From: an uncultured Mycoplasmatota bacterium
GTDB taxonomy: Bacteria > Bacillota_I > Bacilli_A > RF39 > UBA660
Assembly: GCA_900557185.1 (NCBI GenBank)
Contig: USRP01000016.1
Coordinates: 1 to 23,750, forward strand
Direction: 5' to 3'
Length of the DNA stretch: 23,750 bases
Shown here: positions 6,934 to 15,122 of the stretch, piece after piece
Position numbering within the stretch: position 1 is the stretch's first letter
Layout: each line of letters starts with the position of its first letter
Notes under the pieces: model-generated
Databases searched by the model: none
Seen by the model: only the letters and a program-made list of their open reading frames with translations
Told to the model about the DNA's origin: nothing
Translations under genes and position numbers: made by a program

Positions 6934-7671
6934 ATGAACAAAATAAATGGCATTCACATCAACAGTATTACATATGGAAATCCACAAGGTCAGGATGTTG
7001 TATTACTGCACGGATGGGGACAGAATATTGAAATGATGAAACCAATTGGTGATTCTTTACAAAAAGAATATTTAGTGACAATCATCGATTTACCGGGACA
7101 TGGTATGTCTGAGGAGCCAAAAAGTGCATGGCAGTTAGATGATTTTGTTGAAATGTTAAAACAGTTATTAGATGAATTAAAAATAAAAAAACCGGTGTTA
7201 ATAGGACATTCTTTTGGTGGAAAACTTAGCTTATTATATGCGAGTCGTTATCCAGTTGAGAAATTAGTTTTGTTTGGAAGTCCATTTCAAAGAAAAATCA
7301 AAAAGGAAACGGCTAAGATGAAATTATTGAAATCATTAAAAAAAGTACCAGTTTTAAACCAATTTGAAGAATATGCGAAAAAGCATATTGGCAGTAGAGA
7401 TTATCGTAATGCGAGTCCTGTTATGAGACAGATTTTAGTAAATCATGTAAATTGTGATATTACAGAAGATGTTAAAAAAATTCAATGTCCGGCAATTATT
7501 ATCTGGGGTACAAATGATGCTGAAGTAACATTAGAAGATGCCTATGTATTAGAATCTTTGTTACCAGATGCAGCAGTCATAGAATACGCAGGATGTACTC
7601 ATTATGCCTATTTAGAAGATTTAGGAAGAACAGTGCGTATTATTAAAAATTTTTTAGGAAGTGAGCAATAA
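6934..7671 (+). CDS. Alpha/beta hydrolase
   Basis: I chose the ATG at 6934 (245 residues) over the in-frame GTG at 6919 because the transcript start falls near 6921 and GGTGAA sits 8 bases before this ATG. The fold signature is complete: HGWG oxyanion loop (26-29), nucleophile elbow GHSFGG with Ser93, acid Asp195 in WGTNDAEV, and catalytic His223 in GCTHYAY. A short lid lies at about 120-170. The substrate cannot be read from the sequence; proteins of this group include esterases, lactonases and C-C hydrolases. It is the first gene of an operon with murF and ddl (2 and then 14 bases between genes), so a role in envelope metabolism is possible but inferred from position only. Confidence 0.88.
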   Translation: MNKINGIHINSITYGNPQGQDVVLLHGWGQNIEMMKPIGDSLQKEYLVTIIDLPGHGMSEEPKSAWQLDDFVEMLKQLLDELKIKKPVLIGHSFGGKLSLLYASRYPVEKLVLFGSPFQRKIKKETAKMKLLKSLKKVPVLNQFEEYAKKHIGSRDYRNASPVMRQILVNHVNCDITEDVKKIQCPAIIIWGTNDAEVTLEDAYVLESLLPDAAVIEYAGCTHYAYLEDLGRTVRIIKNFLGSEQ

Positions 7672-7673
7672 TT

Positions 7674-9272
7674 ATGAACGTATTATTTTTATTATCATTT
7701 ATTCCATTTTTTATGTATATGTATTTTGTATCATTAAAAAGTATTCATATGTTACAACTAAACTTTTATGATGAAAATCATAGATATTTAAAATGGTTAT
7801 TGAAAAATCCAACCAAAGTATTTTTGACAGTAGATATGTTCTTTGTGATATTTGCTGTATTTATTGGTATGCCAGCAAAAGTTTGTATGGCTTTATTCGC
7901 ACTTTTCTATCTTGTTGTTTTATATCAAAACTATCGTGCTACGAAAAAAGAACAAGTTAAGATTAAACTAGCAATTACTTCTCGTGTAAAACGTTTGTTA
8001 GTAACAATTACCATTATTTACTTTATTCCATTTATCGGTTTTTATCTAGGATATATGGAAGAGTATTTGGGTATCTATTACTTCTTGATGGGGGCTTTAG
8101 TTTATGTAAATTATTTTGTTGTCATGGTAGCAAATGTTATTAATATTCCAGTAGAACATCAAGTATTCTTATATTATAAGAGAAAAGCGAAAAAGAAATT
8201 AAAAGAGATGCCAAACTTAAAGAAGATTGGAATTACTGGTAGTTATGGTAAAACAAGTTGTAAAAATATTTTAAATGATATTTTAAATGTAGAATTTATT
8301 TCTAGTACAACACCAAAAAACTATAATACGACTTATGGAATGATTTTAACAGTTAATAATTATTTAGATAAATTTAATGATATTTTTGTTGCTGAAATGG
8401 GAGCATTTCAACGAGGTGATATTAAGAAAATCTGTGATTTTGTAAAACCACAGTATGGTATTTTAACAAAGATTGGAACGGCTCATTTAGAATCTTTTGG
8501 TAGTCAAGAGAATATTCAAAAAGGAAAGTTCGAATTGATTGAATCACTTCCAAGTGATGGAATTGCAGTTTTAAATCGTGATGACGAATTACAAGTATCT
8601 TATCATCTAAAAAATAAATGTCGTGTGATTTGGATTGGAATTGATTCTGAAGATGCGGATGTACGTGCAACGAATTTAAAATTTGATTATCGCGGTACAA
8701 GTTTTGATTGTCATTTTAAAGGAGATAAAAATACTTATCACTTCGAAACTTGTTTACTTGGTAAAAATAATGTGTATAATATTTTAGGTGCTTTAGCACT
8801 CGGTGAAGCATTTGGAATTTCTAAAGAGAAATTAATTGTCGGTGTTAAAAAAGTAAAACCAATTGCCCATCGTCTAGAGTTAAAGAAAATGGGAAATATT
8901 AATTTAATTCGCGATGATTATAACTCTAATCCAGTAGGTGCCAAAGCAGCACTTGATATGCTAAAATTAATGCCAGGAAAAAGAGTGATTGTAACACCTG
9001 GAATGATTGAATTAGGAAGCCGTGAATATGAGTTAAACTTAGAATTAGGACGTCAGATTGCCAAAGTATGTGATGAGGTAATCTTAGTAGGGGAACATCA
9101 AACAAAACCAATTCAAGAAGGATTACAATTAGAAGATTATCCTGAAAAGAAAATCCATATTATTAATAACGTTGTAATCGCATATCAATTATTACAACAA
9201 ATGAAAGAATCTGGAAAAGATCTTTATGCATTATTTGAAAATGATTTACCAGATCAATATAATGAGAAATAG
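7674..9272 (+). CDS. murF: Membrane-anchored MurF-like Mur ligase (UDP-MurNAc-tripeptide--D-Ala-D-Ala ligase)
   Basis: 532 residues. The first 165 or so form a membrane domain of about five hydrophobic segments (near 1-20, 48-68, 70-86, 108-126, 131-155), absent from classical MurF. The rest is a Mur ligase: ATP loop GITGSYGKTS (187-196), substrate loop TTPKNYNTTYG (212-222), VAEMGAFQRGD (239-249), HLES (271-274) with the Lys-rich IQKGKFE region where the carbamylated lysine lies, NNVYN (365-369), and the MurF-type DDYNSNP (414-420). The end carries LFENDLPDQY. Catalysis would add D-Ala-D-Ala to the UDP-MurNAc tripeptide, fitting the D-Ala-D-Ala ligase gene directly downstream. MurF is preferred over other Mur ligases because of the YNSNP motif and context; the membrane part suggests that late precursor synthesis is held at the membrane. 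Confidence 0.88.
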   Translation: MNVLFLLSFIPFFMYMYFVSLKSIHMLQLNFYDENHRYLKWLLKNPTKVFLTVDMFFVIFAVFIGMPAKVCMALFALFYLVVLYQNYRATKKEQVKIKLAITSRVKRLLVTITIIYFIPFIGFYLGYMEEYLGIYYFLMGALVYVNYFVVMVANVINIPVEHQVFLYYKRKAKKKLKEMPNLKKIGITGSYGKTSCKNILNDILNVEFISSTTPKNYNTTYGMILTVNNYLDKFNDIFVAEMGAFQRGDIKKICDFVKPQYGILTKIGTAHLESFGSQENIQKGKFELIESLPSDGIAVLNRDDELQVSYHLKNKCRVIWIGIDSEDADVRATNLKFDYRGTSFDCHFKGDKNTYHFETCLLGKNNVYNILGALALGEAFGISKEKLIVGVKKVKPIAHRLELKKMGNINLIRDDYNSNPVGAKAALDMLKLMPGKRVIVTPGMIELGSREYELNLELGRQIAKVCDEVILVGEHQTKPIQEGLQLEDYPEKKIHIINNVVIAYQLLQQMKESGKDLYALFENDLPDQYNEK

Positions 9273-9286
9273 AAAGAAGTGTTAAA

Positions 9287-10495
9287 ATGAAAATTAAAGT
9301 TGGAGTAATTTTTGGAGGGGCTACTGTAGAACATGAAGTAAGTATTATTTCAGCAATTCAAGCAATTGAAAATATGAATCGTGACAAGTATGAAGTAATC
9401 CCTATTTATATTGATAAAGATAGACAATGGTATACAGGTAAACTACTAACAGACATATCTTTATATCAAGATTTTGAAGATTTAAAACGTTATGCCAAAC
9501 CAGTTGTTTTATACAATAAAAAAGGAAAGTTTTATCTACAATCTCTTGGTTTCTTTAAGAGAAATGTAGCTGAACTTGATATTGCTTTCCCAATTGTTCA
9601 TGGTAATAATGCCGAAGATGGTACATTAGCTGGATATTTAGATACGATTGGTATTCCATATGTTGGAAGTCATGTTTTAGGAGCTGCTATGGGACAAGAT
9701 AAAGTAGTGATGAAACAAGTATTAGATGCTGCTGATTTACCAATTGTACAGTATACTTGGTTCTATGATACAGAATATCAAGAAAATGCAGAACGTATTA
9801 CTAAGAATATTGAAAAATTAGGATTCCCTGTGATTGTAAAACCTGCTACATTAGGAAGTAGTGTGGGAATTGTCTATGTAAAAGATGAATCAAAATTAGA
9901 TGAAGCAATTCGTGAAGCAATGGAATACGATACTAAGATTGTTGTTGAAAAAGCAGTTGATAACTTAGTAGAAGTAAATGAAAGTGTACTAGGTGATTAT
10001 GAATATCAATCATTAAGTGCCATTGAAGAAGTAATGAGTACTGATGAGTTCCTTACTTATCAAGATAAATATTTAGGAAACGGAAAAGGAACGAAAAAAG
10101 TAGGTGGAGGAAGCAAAGGAATGGCAAGTGCTGACCGTATTATTCCTGCTCGTATCAGTGAGAAATTACAAGAAGAAGTAAAAAGAATTTCCGTTGAAAC
10201 ATTCCGTGCTTTAAACTTAAGTGGTTTATGTCGTATTGATTTCTTAATTGATAAGAAAAACGAAAAAGTATATGTCAATGAACCAAATACCATTCCAGGA
10301 AGTCTATCATTCTATTTATGGGAACCAACAGGAAAACCATATACTGAATTATTAGATGATATGATTACTTTAGCAATTAAAGATTATCGTAAAAAGAAGA
10401 AAAAAGTAACATCTTTTGATACAAATATCTTAACTCATTTCGATGGAGTAAAAGGTGTCAAAGGATTAAAAGGAATGAAGACAAAATTAAAATAG
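9287..10495 (+). CDS. ddl: D-alanine--D-alanine ligase
   Basis: A 402-residue ATP-grasp ligase that joins two D-Ala for peptidoglycan. Motifs: GVIFGGATVEHEVS at the N-terminus; HGNNAEDGT (105-113); ATP-binding VIVKPATLGSSVGI (182-195); the loop with Lys261-Tyr262 (YQDKYLG); GLCRIDF (313-319); and metal site NEPNTIPGS (331-339). The KY pair in the loop is the form found in D-Ala-D-Ala ligases, whereas D-Ala-D-Lac ligases such as that of Leuconostoc have Phe at the Tyr place. The protein is some 30-40 residues longer than usual owing to a basic tail (from about 368) with KGVKGLKGMK near its end. It starts 14 bases after murF and ends in the terminator at 10494. Confidence 0.93.
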   Translation: MKIKVGVIFGGATVEHEVSIISAIQAIENMNRDKYEVIPIYIDKDRQWYTGKLLTDISLYQDFEDLKRYAKPVVLYNKKGKFYLQSLGFFKRNVAELDIAFPIVHGNNAEDGTLAGYLDTIGIPYVGSHVLGAAMGQDKVVMKQVLDAADLPIVQYTWFYDTEYQENAERITKNIEKLGFPVIVKPATLGSSVGIVYVKDESKLDEAIREAMEYDTKIVVEKAVDNLVEVNESVLGDYEYQSLSAIEEVMSTDEFLTYQDKYLGNGKGTKKVGGGSKGMASADRIIPARISEKLQEEVKRISVETFRALNLSGLCRIDFLIDKKNEKVYVNEPNTIPGSLSFYLWEPTGKPYTELLDDMITLAIKDYRKKKKKVTSFDTNILTHFDGVKGVKGLKGMKTKLK

Positions 10496-10521
10496 TATTT
10501 CTTGCAAGAAATACTTTTTTT
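10494..10521 (+). terminator. Intrinsic terminator of the hydrolase-murF-ddl operon
   Basis: A perfect 22-base palindrome (10494-10515; arms AGTATTTCTTG and CAAGAAATACT) followed by a T-run. It begins within the stop codon of ddl. Confidence 0.85.
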
Positions 10522-10557
10522 GTCCTGTAAAATACTGTCTTGTTCCGTCTTTTAGAG

Positions 10558-10586
10558 TGGTAAAATGCATAAAATATTGTTATAAT
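10558..10586 (+). promoter_or_regulatory. Extended -10 promoter
   Basis: TATAAT at 10581-10586 with TGT (10578-10580) before it; the -35 place (TGGTAA, 10558-10563) is weak. It drives the membrane protein at 10607, whose ribosome site AAGGTGATC lies about 6 bases before the ATG. Confidence 0.6.
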
Positions 10587-10606
10587 AAAAGTGGTAAGGT
10601 GATCAT

Positions 10607-11356
10607 ATGGAAACAGTACAGATTATTATTCAATTTATTGTCTTTTTTGTTCTAGTAGATTTGGTAAGTAAAAGATATACAACACTCTTTTTATTATTTT
10701 TTGTCGATGCTTACTTTTTTAATTTATGGGGACGTTTATTGCAACAGGTATATACACAAACAGATATTTCCTATGTATCACAATCTTTAGCCCAACCATT
10801 TATAAAAATCTATGAAACAATGATCGGTCATGAGATTACCTTAAATGACCAACAAGTCATGCTTATCTTTTTGATTGTATGGGCTATTATTATTGTATTT
10901 GCTGTCATAGAACATGGAGTAGATAATCATTATTTAAAACGATATCATGTAAAAACAAATATTAAGAAAATGCGCGAACAAAGTAAAAATTCGAAAATTC
11001 AATTCGATTTCGTCAATCCTTTAAAAAAGAGTTATCAATTCATCTATTTAGATAGTATCTCATACTTACATATTTTTTCTTATCAATATCATGTATCTAA
11101 AAATAAATGTATCAATCAGAGAATTAAAATTGATACGATTCGTGATATTGTATTCAAAGAGGTTAGTAGAGGATATCAATTATTAATTTATACAAATGAT
11201 AACCAAATATTAGATGGTGGTACTTATCATGAAAAATATTATTCTTCTTTATCACAGTTAAAAGAAATGATAGAACAAGCAAAAGAAGAATTACAAGCAC
11301 GTCCGACGATTGTTTTTGGGAAAAAAGAAGAAGGGCAAGACGTGACAAAATTGTAA
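10607..11356 (+). CDS. Membrane protein of unknown function with a cytoplasmic C-terminal domain
   Basis: 249 residues. Three hydrophobic segments lie near 5-20, 24-42 and 84-102, followed by a soluble domain of about 145 residues. That domain is strand-rich (YQFIYLDSISYLHIFSYQY, then YQLLIYTNDNQIL) and closes with a charged helix (about 225-240) and a lysine/glutamate tail. The strand pattern with a final helix resembles the bacterial PH-like domains of membrane proteins, but I cannot assign it. The next gene starts 51 bases after the stop and has its own extended -10 signal, so co-transcription is possible but not required. Confidence 0.7.
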   Translation: METVQIIIQFIVFFVLVDLVSKRYTTLFLLFFVDAYFFNLWGRLLQQVYTQTDISYVSQSLAQPFIKIYETMIGHEITLNDQQVMLIFLIVWAIIIVFAVIEHGVDNHYLKRYHVKTNIKKMREQSKNSKIQFDFVNPLKKSYQFIYLDSISYLHIFSYQYHVSKNKCINQRIKIDTIRDIVFKEVSRGYQLLIYTNDNQILDGGTYHEKYYSSLSQLKEMIEQAKEELQARPTIVFGKKEEGQDVTKL

Positions 11357-11376
11357 GTTTTATTCTACTCAATGTA

Positions 11377-11385
11377 TGTTATAAT
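11377..11385 (+). promoter_or_regulatory. Extended -10 element before the glycosyltransferase-like gene
   Basis: TGT then TATAAT (11377-11385), with no good -35. It lies within the codons that would follow an upstream in-frame ATG at 11372, which argues that translation starts further down, at 11408. Confidence 0.5.
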
Positions 11386-11407
11386 ACCGATAGAAAGTTG
11401 GGAAATT

Positions 11408-12931
11408 ATGCGAAAAGAGTGGTTATCCAAGGGAAAGGTAATCATATATTGTATTACTCTTTCTTTTTTATTTTTAATGATATGTTCAGAGTCTTCTTTT
11501 CTATATCCAATGAATGATTGGGTAGATGGAAATTGCTTTTTTACAATGGGAAAAAGTATGTTTCAAGGAAAAGTATTATATGTTGATTTATTTGATCAGA
11601 AAGGGCCTTTATTATTCTTATACTATGGAATTGCTAGTCTCATTTCATATACTACTTTTTTTGGTGTCTTCTTAATTGAAGTTATATCTTTTTCTATTTT
11701 TCTATATTATGCATATCGTTTATGTCGATTGTATTTAAAAAAAGAAACGAGTTTATTGACGCTTCCTATCATCAGTTTTCTCATTTTAACACTACCTGCT
11801 TTTACCCATGGTGGAAGTGTAGAGGAGTTTTCTCTTCCGATGTTGATGTATAGCTTATATTCCATGGTAAAGTTTTTAAAAAGCGGTGATACGAAACCAA
11901 AACGAAGTATGATTTTCATAAATGGTATCATGGCTGGATTGATTGCCACTATGAAATTTACTTTACTAGGTTTTTGGTTCGCATGGATGGCATCAATGTT
12001 CTTTTATCTATTGTCTAAAAAAGAATGGAAAGAAAGTATTTTAGACTGTTTGATTTTCTTGTCGGGAATGGCAATTCCCATCATTCCATGGTTGATTTAT
12101 TTTGGGATTCACCATGCCATTGGAACTTGGATTGAATCTTATGTTATTTTTAATATCAAATATTATCCTACAATAGATACTTGGATTATGAAATTATTTG
12201 ATATCATTACGAAACCATTATTCTTTATGGCTCAAAACTTAGGGTTTGGAATTCCTTTTATGATTGGCATCTGTGTCTTATTATTTGATCGTTTCTTTTT
12301 CAAAAAGAAGTCATTTAAATGGATTGTCATTTCTCTTTATTGTTTTTTATGTTTAGGTGTTTTCTGTGGAGGTATTTCTTTCCGTTACTATTATTTCATT
12401 TTAGCGCCTTTTCTTATCTTTGGAATTGTTGCTATTGCGTCTTGGATAGAACGCCTATATCACATTGAATGGCATGAATCAAGACTAGCTCATTATATGA
12501 TTTATGTCACTTTGTTAGTGGCTCTTAGTTACTATGGATGTCAAAATACCAACAAATTTCGTATCAATCAGAGTAGGCAAGACTTAGTTCAGTATCAGTT
12601 TGCAGAAATTATCAAGCAAACAGAAAATCCAACTTTATTAAACTATGGTTTCTTAGATGGTGGATTTTATACTACAACGGGAATTATTCCAAACATTCGT
12701 TATTTTCAAAAACAAAATATTGCGAATGCTGTTTTCCCTGAAAATATCGAACAACAAGAAGAAGCTATCAAAAAGAAGAAAGTTGATTTTGTAGTCACTA
12801 GAGTACCAATAGATAAAGGAATGTCTTATCACTATATTCCAGAATTAAAACAAAATTATAAAAAGATATCAGAAAAGAATCAAAAATATGAAGAACATCG
12901 TTATCGTTATACATTATGGCAAAAAAAATAA
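11408..12931 (+). CDS. Polytopic GT-C-type glycosyltransferase-like protein (PMT_2/GT39-related)
   Basis: 507 residues from the ATG at 11408 (ribosome site GGGA, weak); an in-frame ATG at 11372 is less likely because a TATAAT lies just after it. Twelve or so hydrophobic segments fill residues 10-400; a soluble C-terminal part of about 100 residues follows. The first extracellular loop carries MNDWVDGNCFFTMGKSM followed by LFDQKGPLLF: an early Asp and the DQKGP segment are typical of ArnT/PMT-like lipid-phosphosugar transferases, where the loop Asp is catalytic. Such enzymes move a sugar from a polyprenyl-phosphate carrier to an acceptor outside the cell. Donor and acceptor are unknown. It may be expressed with the membrane protein before it. 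Assignment to the superfamily is fair; exact activity is not claimed. Confidence 0.7.
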   Translation: MRKEWLSKGKVIIYCITLSFLFLMICSESSFLYPMNDWVDGNCFFTMGKSMFQGKVLYVDLFDQKGPLLFLYYGIASLISYTTFFGVFLIEVISFSIFLYYAYRLCRLYLKKETSLLTLPIISFLILTLPAFTHGGSVEEFSLPMLMYSLYSMVKFLKSGDTKPKRSMIFINGIMAGLIATMKFTLLGFWFAWMASMFFYLLSKKEWKESILDCLIFLSGMAIPIIPWLIYFGIHHAIGTWIESYVIFNIKYYPTIDTWIMKLFDIITKPLFFMAQNLGFGIPFMIGICVLLFDRFFFKKKSFKWIVISLYCFLCLGVFCGGISFRYYYFILAPFLIFGIVAIASWIERLYHIEWHESRLAHYMIYVTLLVALSYYGCQNTNKFRINQSRQDLVQYQFAEIIKQTENPTLLNYGFLDGGFYTTTGIIPNIRYFQKQNIANAVFPENIEQQEEAIKKKKVDFVVTRVPIDKGMSYHYIPELKQNYKKISEKNQKYEEHRYRYTLWQKK

Positions 12932-12953
12932 TATCCTCGGATATTATTTTTTT
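12922..12953. terminator. Bidirectional terminator between convergent genes
   Basis: A 14-bp stem (12922-12935 with 12940-12953) closing a CTCG loop, with A-run and T-run on the two sides, so it ends both the glycosyltransferase-like transcript (plus) and the exodeoxyribonuclease III transcript (minus). The stop codons of both genes touch or lie in the stem. Confidence 0.85.
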
Positions 12954-13699
12954 AATAGAATTCCAATTGGACAATGATCACTTCCAAAAACATCAGTATA
13001 TATCATCGCATCTTCTAAATGAGAGATATAATCTTGAGACATAATAAAATAATCAATTCTCCAACCAGCGTTATTCGCTCTGGCATTTCTCATGTAACTC
13101 CACCAAGAATACATACCTTCTTTATCTGGGTATAAATAACGAAATGTATCGATGAATCCAGCATTTAATAATTCTGTAAACTTTTCACGTTCTTCATAAG
13201 TAAATCCAGCATTTCCTATATTTGCTTTCGCATTTTTAAGATCGATTTCTTCATGTGCGACATTAAAGTCTCCACAACAGATGACTGGTTTTGTTTTTTC
13301 TAAACTTTTTAAATACTTTCTAAAGTCATCTTCCCATTCCATACGATAATCTAAACGTTCTAATCCTGCTTTGGCATTTGGTGTATATACTGTTACTAAG
13401 TAAAATTCAGGATATTCTAATGTAATGACACGACCTTCGTGATCATGCTTTTCAATATCCATTCCATAAAAGACATCGAGTGGTTTTTCTTTGCTTAAAA
13501 TCATCGTTCCTGAATATCCTTTACGTTCTGCAGGATTTAAATACATGTGATAATCTTCTAGATGAAATGGAAGTTGTTCTTCTAATACTTTTGTCTCTTG
13601 TAAGCAAATGATATCTGCATCTTCTTTTTCGACAAAGTCTATAAATCCTTTTTTATAACAAGCTCTAAGACCAGCTACATTCCAAGATATGAGTTTCAT
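12944..13699 (-). CDS. exoA: Exodeoxyribonuclease III (AP endonuclease, EEP family)
   Basis: A 251-residue enzyme of the ExoIII/APE1 family for base-excision repair: it cuts DNA at abasic sites and removes 3'-blocking groups. All family landmarks are present in order: SWNVAGLR with Asn7; LQETK with the metal-binding Glu; TVYTPNA with the catalytic Tyr; CCGDFNVAHEEIDL; WWSYM; GWRIDYF; and the terminal GSDHCPI with the Asp-His pair. The length is normal for the Gram-positive ExoA type. The start at 13699 has AGGTGA at a good distance. It is transcribed on the minus strand from an extended -10 promoter and ends in the shared bidirectional terminator. The gene is complete and ordinary. Confidence 0.95.
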   Translation of the reverse strand: MKLISWNVAGLRACYKKGFIDFVEKEDADIICLQETKVLEEQLPFHLEDYHMYLNPAERKGYSGTMILSKEKPLDVFYGMDIEKHDHEGRVITLEYPEFYLVTVYTPNAKAGLERLDYRMEWEDDFRKYLKSLEKTKPVICCGDFNVAHEEIDLKNAKANIGNAGFTYEEREKFTELLNAGFIDTFRYLYPDKEGMYSWWSYMRNARANNAGWRIDYFIMSQDYISHLEDAMIYTDVFGSDHCPIGILLKK

Positions 13700-13716
13700 A
13701 CTTTCACCTCATTTGT

Positions 13717-13725
13717 ATTATAACA
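13717..13725 (-). promoter_or_regulatory. Extended -10 promoter of exoA
   Basis: On the minus strand TATAAT (complement of 13717-13722) is preceded by TGT. The -35 region falls in the T-tract of the tRNA-Lys terminator and has no clear match. Confidence 0.5.
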
Positions 13726-13738
13726 TGTTTTAGATATG

Positions 13739-13767
13739 AAAAAAAGAATGTCAGATACATTCCTTTT
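13739..13767 (-). terminator. Terminator of the tRNA-Lys gene
   Basis: On the minus strand GAATGT (from 13762-13757) pairs with ACATTC (13751-13746) around a 5-base loop, followed by a run of seven T. It separates tRNA-Lys from exoA. Confidence 0.65.
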
Positions 13768-13777
13768 GTCTTTCAAA

Positions 13778-13853
13778 TGGTGGGCTGTTAGGGATTCGAA
13801 CCCTAGACCCACTGATTAAGAGTCAGTTGCTCTACCAACTGAGCTAACAGCCC
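13778..13853 (-). tRNA. tRNA-Lys (anticodon CTT)
   Basis: 76 bases with encoded CCA. The acceptor stem is GGGCTGT/ACAGCCC with discriminator A; the anticodon stem is ACTGA/TCAGT around loop CTCTTAA, giving CTT, which reads AAG; the T arm has TTCGAAT. All four stems close. Confidence 0.96.
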
Positions 13854-13872
13854 ATTTCCAAATTACTTCATT

Positions 13873-13901
13873 AGTATATCATAAAAAAATAAAAAAGTGA
13901 A
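13873..13901 (-). promoter_or_regulatory. Promoter of tRNA-Lys
   Basis: On the minus strand: TTCACT (complement of 13896-13901), a 17-base spacer, TATACT (13873-13878) with TGA in front. The start would be about 13 bases before the mature tRNA end. Confidence 0.7.
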
Positions 13902-13957
13902 GAGGAAAAATAAGAATTTATATAATCTATATTTATCAAGCATGTGTAAAGTATCAG

Positions 13958-13994
13958 GATTGAAAAGTTCAACCAGTAAAAATTGTGTTACAAT
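13958..13994 (+). promoter_or_regulatory. Promoter and inverted repeat of the dehydrogenase gene
   Basis: TACAAT at 13989-13994 with TGT (13986-13988) in front; TTCAAC at 13968-13973 could be a -35 with a short 15-base spacer. An inverted repeat, TTGAA (13960-13964) and TTCAA (13968-13972) around AAG, covers this -35 place and may be an operator. Confidence 0.45.
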
Positions 13995-14015
13995 GAAGAT
14001 ATGAGGTGATAAGAT

Positions 14016-15041
14016 ATGCGTGCAGTAATGCTAGTAGATAAGAGAAAATTAGAAGTAAGAGAAATAGAAGAACCAGTATCTAAAAATGGAGATGTAATCA
14101 TTGAAATTATAAAATCAGGTATTTGTGGATCAGATTTACATAATTTTGAAACGGGAAATCCAAGTGGGTTAGTAATGGGGCATGAATTTTGTGGCGCTGT
14201 TGTCGATCCAGGAAGTCGTGAAGATTTAAAAGTAGGGGATATTGTAACAGCTCTTCCAATTACACCATGTGGTCATTGTGAAGCTTGTGAAAGTGGAAAT
14301 CCCCAATATTGTAAGCAAACTTGGAGTGATGCGGTAGGTCTTTCTGTTACAAGACCAGGAGCACTTACGAAAAAGATTTCTGTTCGTCCTGATATGGTAC
14401 TTAAAGTACCTAGTCAAACTACTCCAGAAGAAATGGCAATGGTAGAACCAACAGCAGTTGCTTTACATGCAGTTCATCTAGCAAACATTAAACTAGGTGA
14501 AAAAGTACTTGTTGTTGGTGGAGGGATCATCGGTTTATTATGTGCCATGTTAGCAAAAAAAGAAGGAGCTAGTTTTGTCGCAGTGAGTGAAACAAATCCC
14601 TATCGTGGTAATAAAGCAATTACATTAGGTGTGGCTGATAAATATTACGATGCAACAAATCAAAACTTACTACAAGAAGTGATGCAAGATACGAAAGAAG
14701 GGTTTGATACAGTCATTGAATGTTGTGGTAATTCCAATGCTGTTACAAGTGCTTTTATGATGGTAAGACCAGGTGGTTGTGTTGTCTTAGTTGGTGTTGC
14801 TACAACAGCTATTCCAGTACCAACAGTACTAGCTGTTATGAATGAATTAACAGTTCAAGGAGCAATTGCTTATACGAAAGAAGAATTTGAAACTTGTATA
14901 GAAATGATTGCCAATAAACAAATCGAAGTTATGCAGTTTGTCGATGATGTTGTCTCATTTGATCAAGTACAAACTGCTTATGAAAGATTGAGTAGTGGAA
15001 AAGATGCAGCAGTGAAAATACTAGTAGATCCAAAACTATAA
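14016..15041 (+). CDS. Zinc-dependent alcohol/polyol dehydrogenase (MDR superfamily)
   Basis: 341 residues, normal for the family. Catalytic zinc site: Cys37 in GICGSD, His56-Glu57 in MGHEF, and Glu144 in VEP. Structural zinc site: the four cysteines of CGHCEACESGNPQYC (85, 88, 91, 99). NAD(P)-binding Rossmann motif VVGGGIIG (166-173). It oxidises an alcohol or polyol to the ketone or aldehyde with NAD(P). The sequence is closest in style to sorbitol, butanediol or galactitol-phosphate dehydrogenases; the substrate cannot be fixed. The ribosome site is GAGGTGAT before the ATG at 14016. It is a single-gene unit, with promoter at 13986 and terminator at 15040, and has no sugar-transport or kinase neighbour that would hint at a substrate. 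Confidence 0.92.
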   Translation: MRAVMLVDKRKLEVREIEEPVSKNGDVIIEIIKSGICGSDLHNFETGNPSGLVMGHEFCGAVVDPGSREDLKVGDIVTALPITPCGHCEACESGNPQYCKQTWSDAVGLSVTRPGALTKKISVRPDMVLKVPSQTTPEEMAMVEPTAVALHAVHLANIKLGEKVLVVGGGIIGLLCAMLAKKEGASFVAVSETNPYRGNKAITLGVADKYYDATNQNLLQEVMQDTKEGFDTVIECCGNSNAVTSAFMMVRPGGCVVLVGVATTAIPVPTVLAVMNELTVQGAIAYTKEEFETCIEMIANKQIEVMQFVDDVVSFDQVQTAYERLSSGKDAAVKILVDPKL

Positions 15042-15067
15042 ATTCTAATCATTGATTAGAATTTTTT
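15040..15067 (+). terminator. Intrinsic terminator of the dehydrogenase gene
   Basis: AATTCTAATC (15041-15050) pairs with GATTAGAATT (15054-15063) around ATT, followed by T residues. It begins in the stop codon. Confidence 0.85.
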
Positions 15068-15091
15068 TATTTTGAAATAATAAAAATATAG

Positions 15092-15120
15092 TTGCAGAAA
15101 TACCAAATAATCGCTATAAT
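15092..15120 (+). promoter_or_regulatory. Sigma-A promoter of the SUF-like operon
   Basis: TTGCAG at 15092-15097, a 17-base spacer and TATAAT at 15115-15120. The start is expected near 15127, inside the inverted repeat at 15123-15152. Confidence 0.75.
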
Positions 15121-15122
15121 AA

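Noticed and set aside
10607..11356. Assignment to a named PH-like domain family
   Set aside because: Only the strand-and-helix pattern fits; no signature residues can be pointed to, so it is left as unknown.
11372..11407. Upstream ATG for the glycosyltransferase-like gene
   Set aside because: A TGT-TATAAT promoter element lies in these codons, no ribosome site precedes the ATG, and the extra residues do not look like a natural N-terminus.
13921..13926. TATAAT as a promoter for the dehydrogenase
   Set aside because: No -35 at a usable distance, and it lies about 90 bases before the gene, while a better extended -10 exists at 13986-13994.
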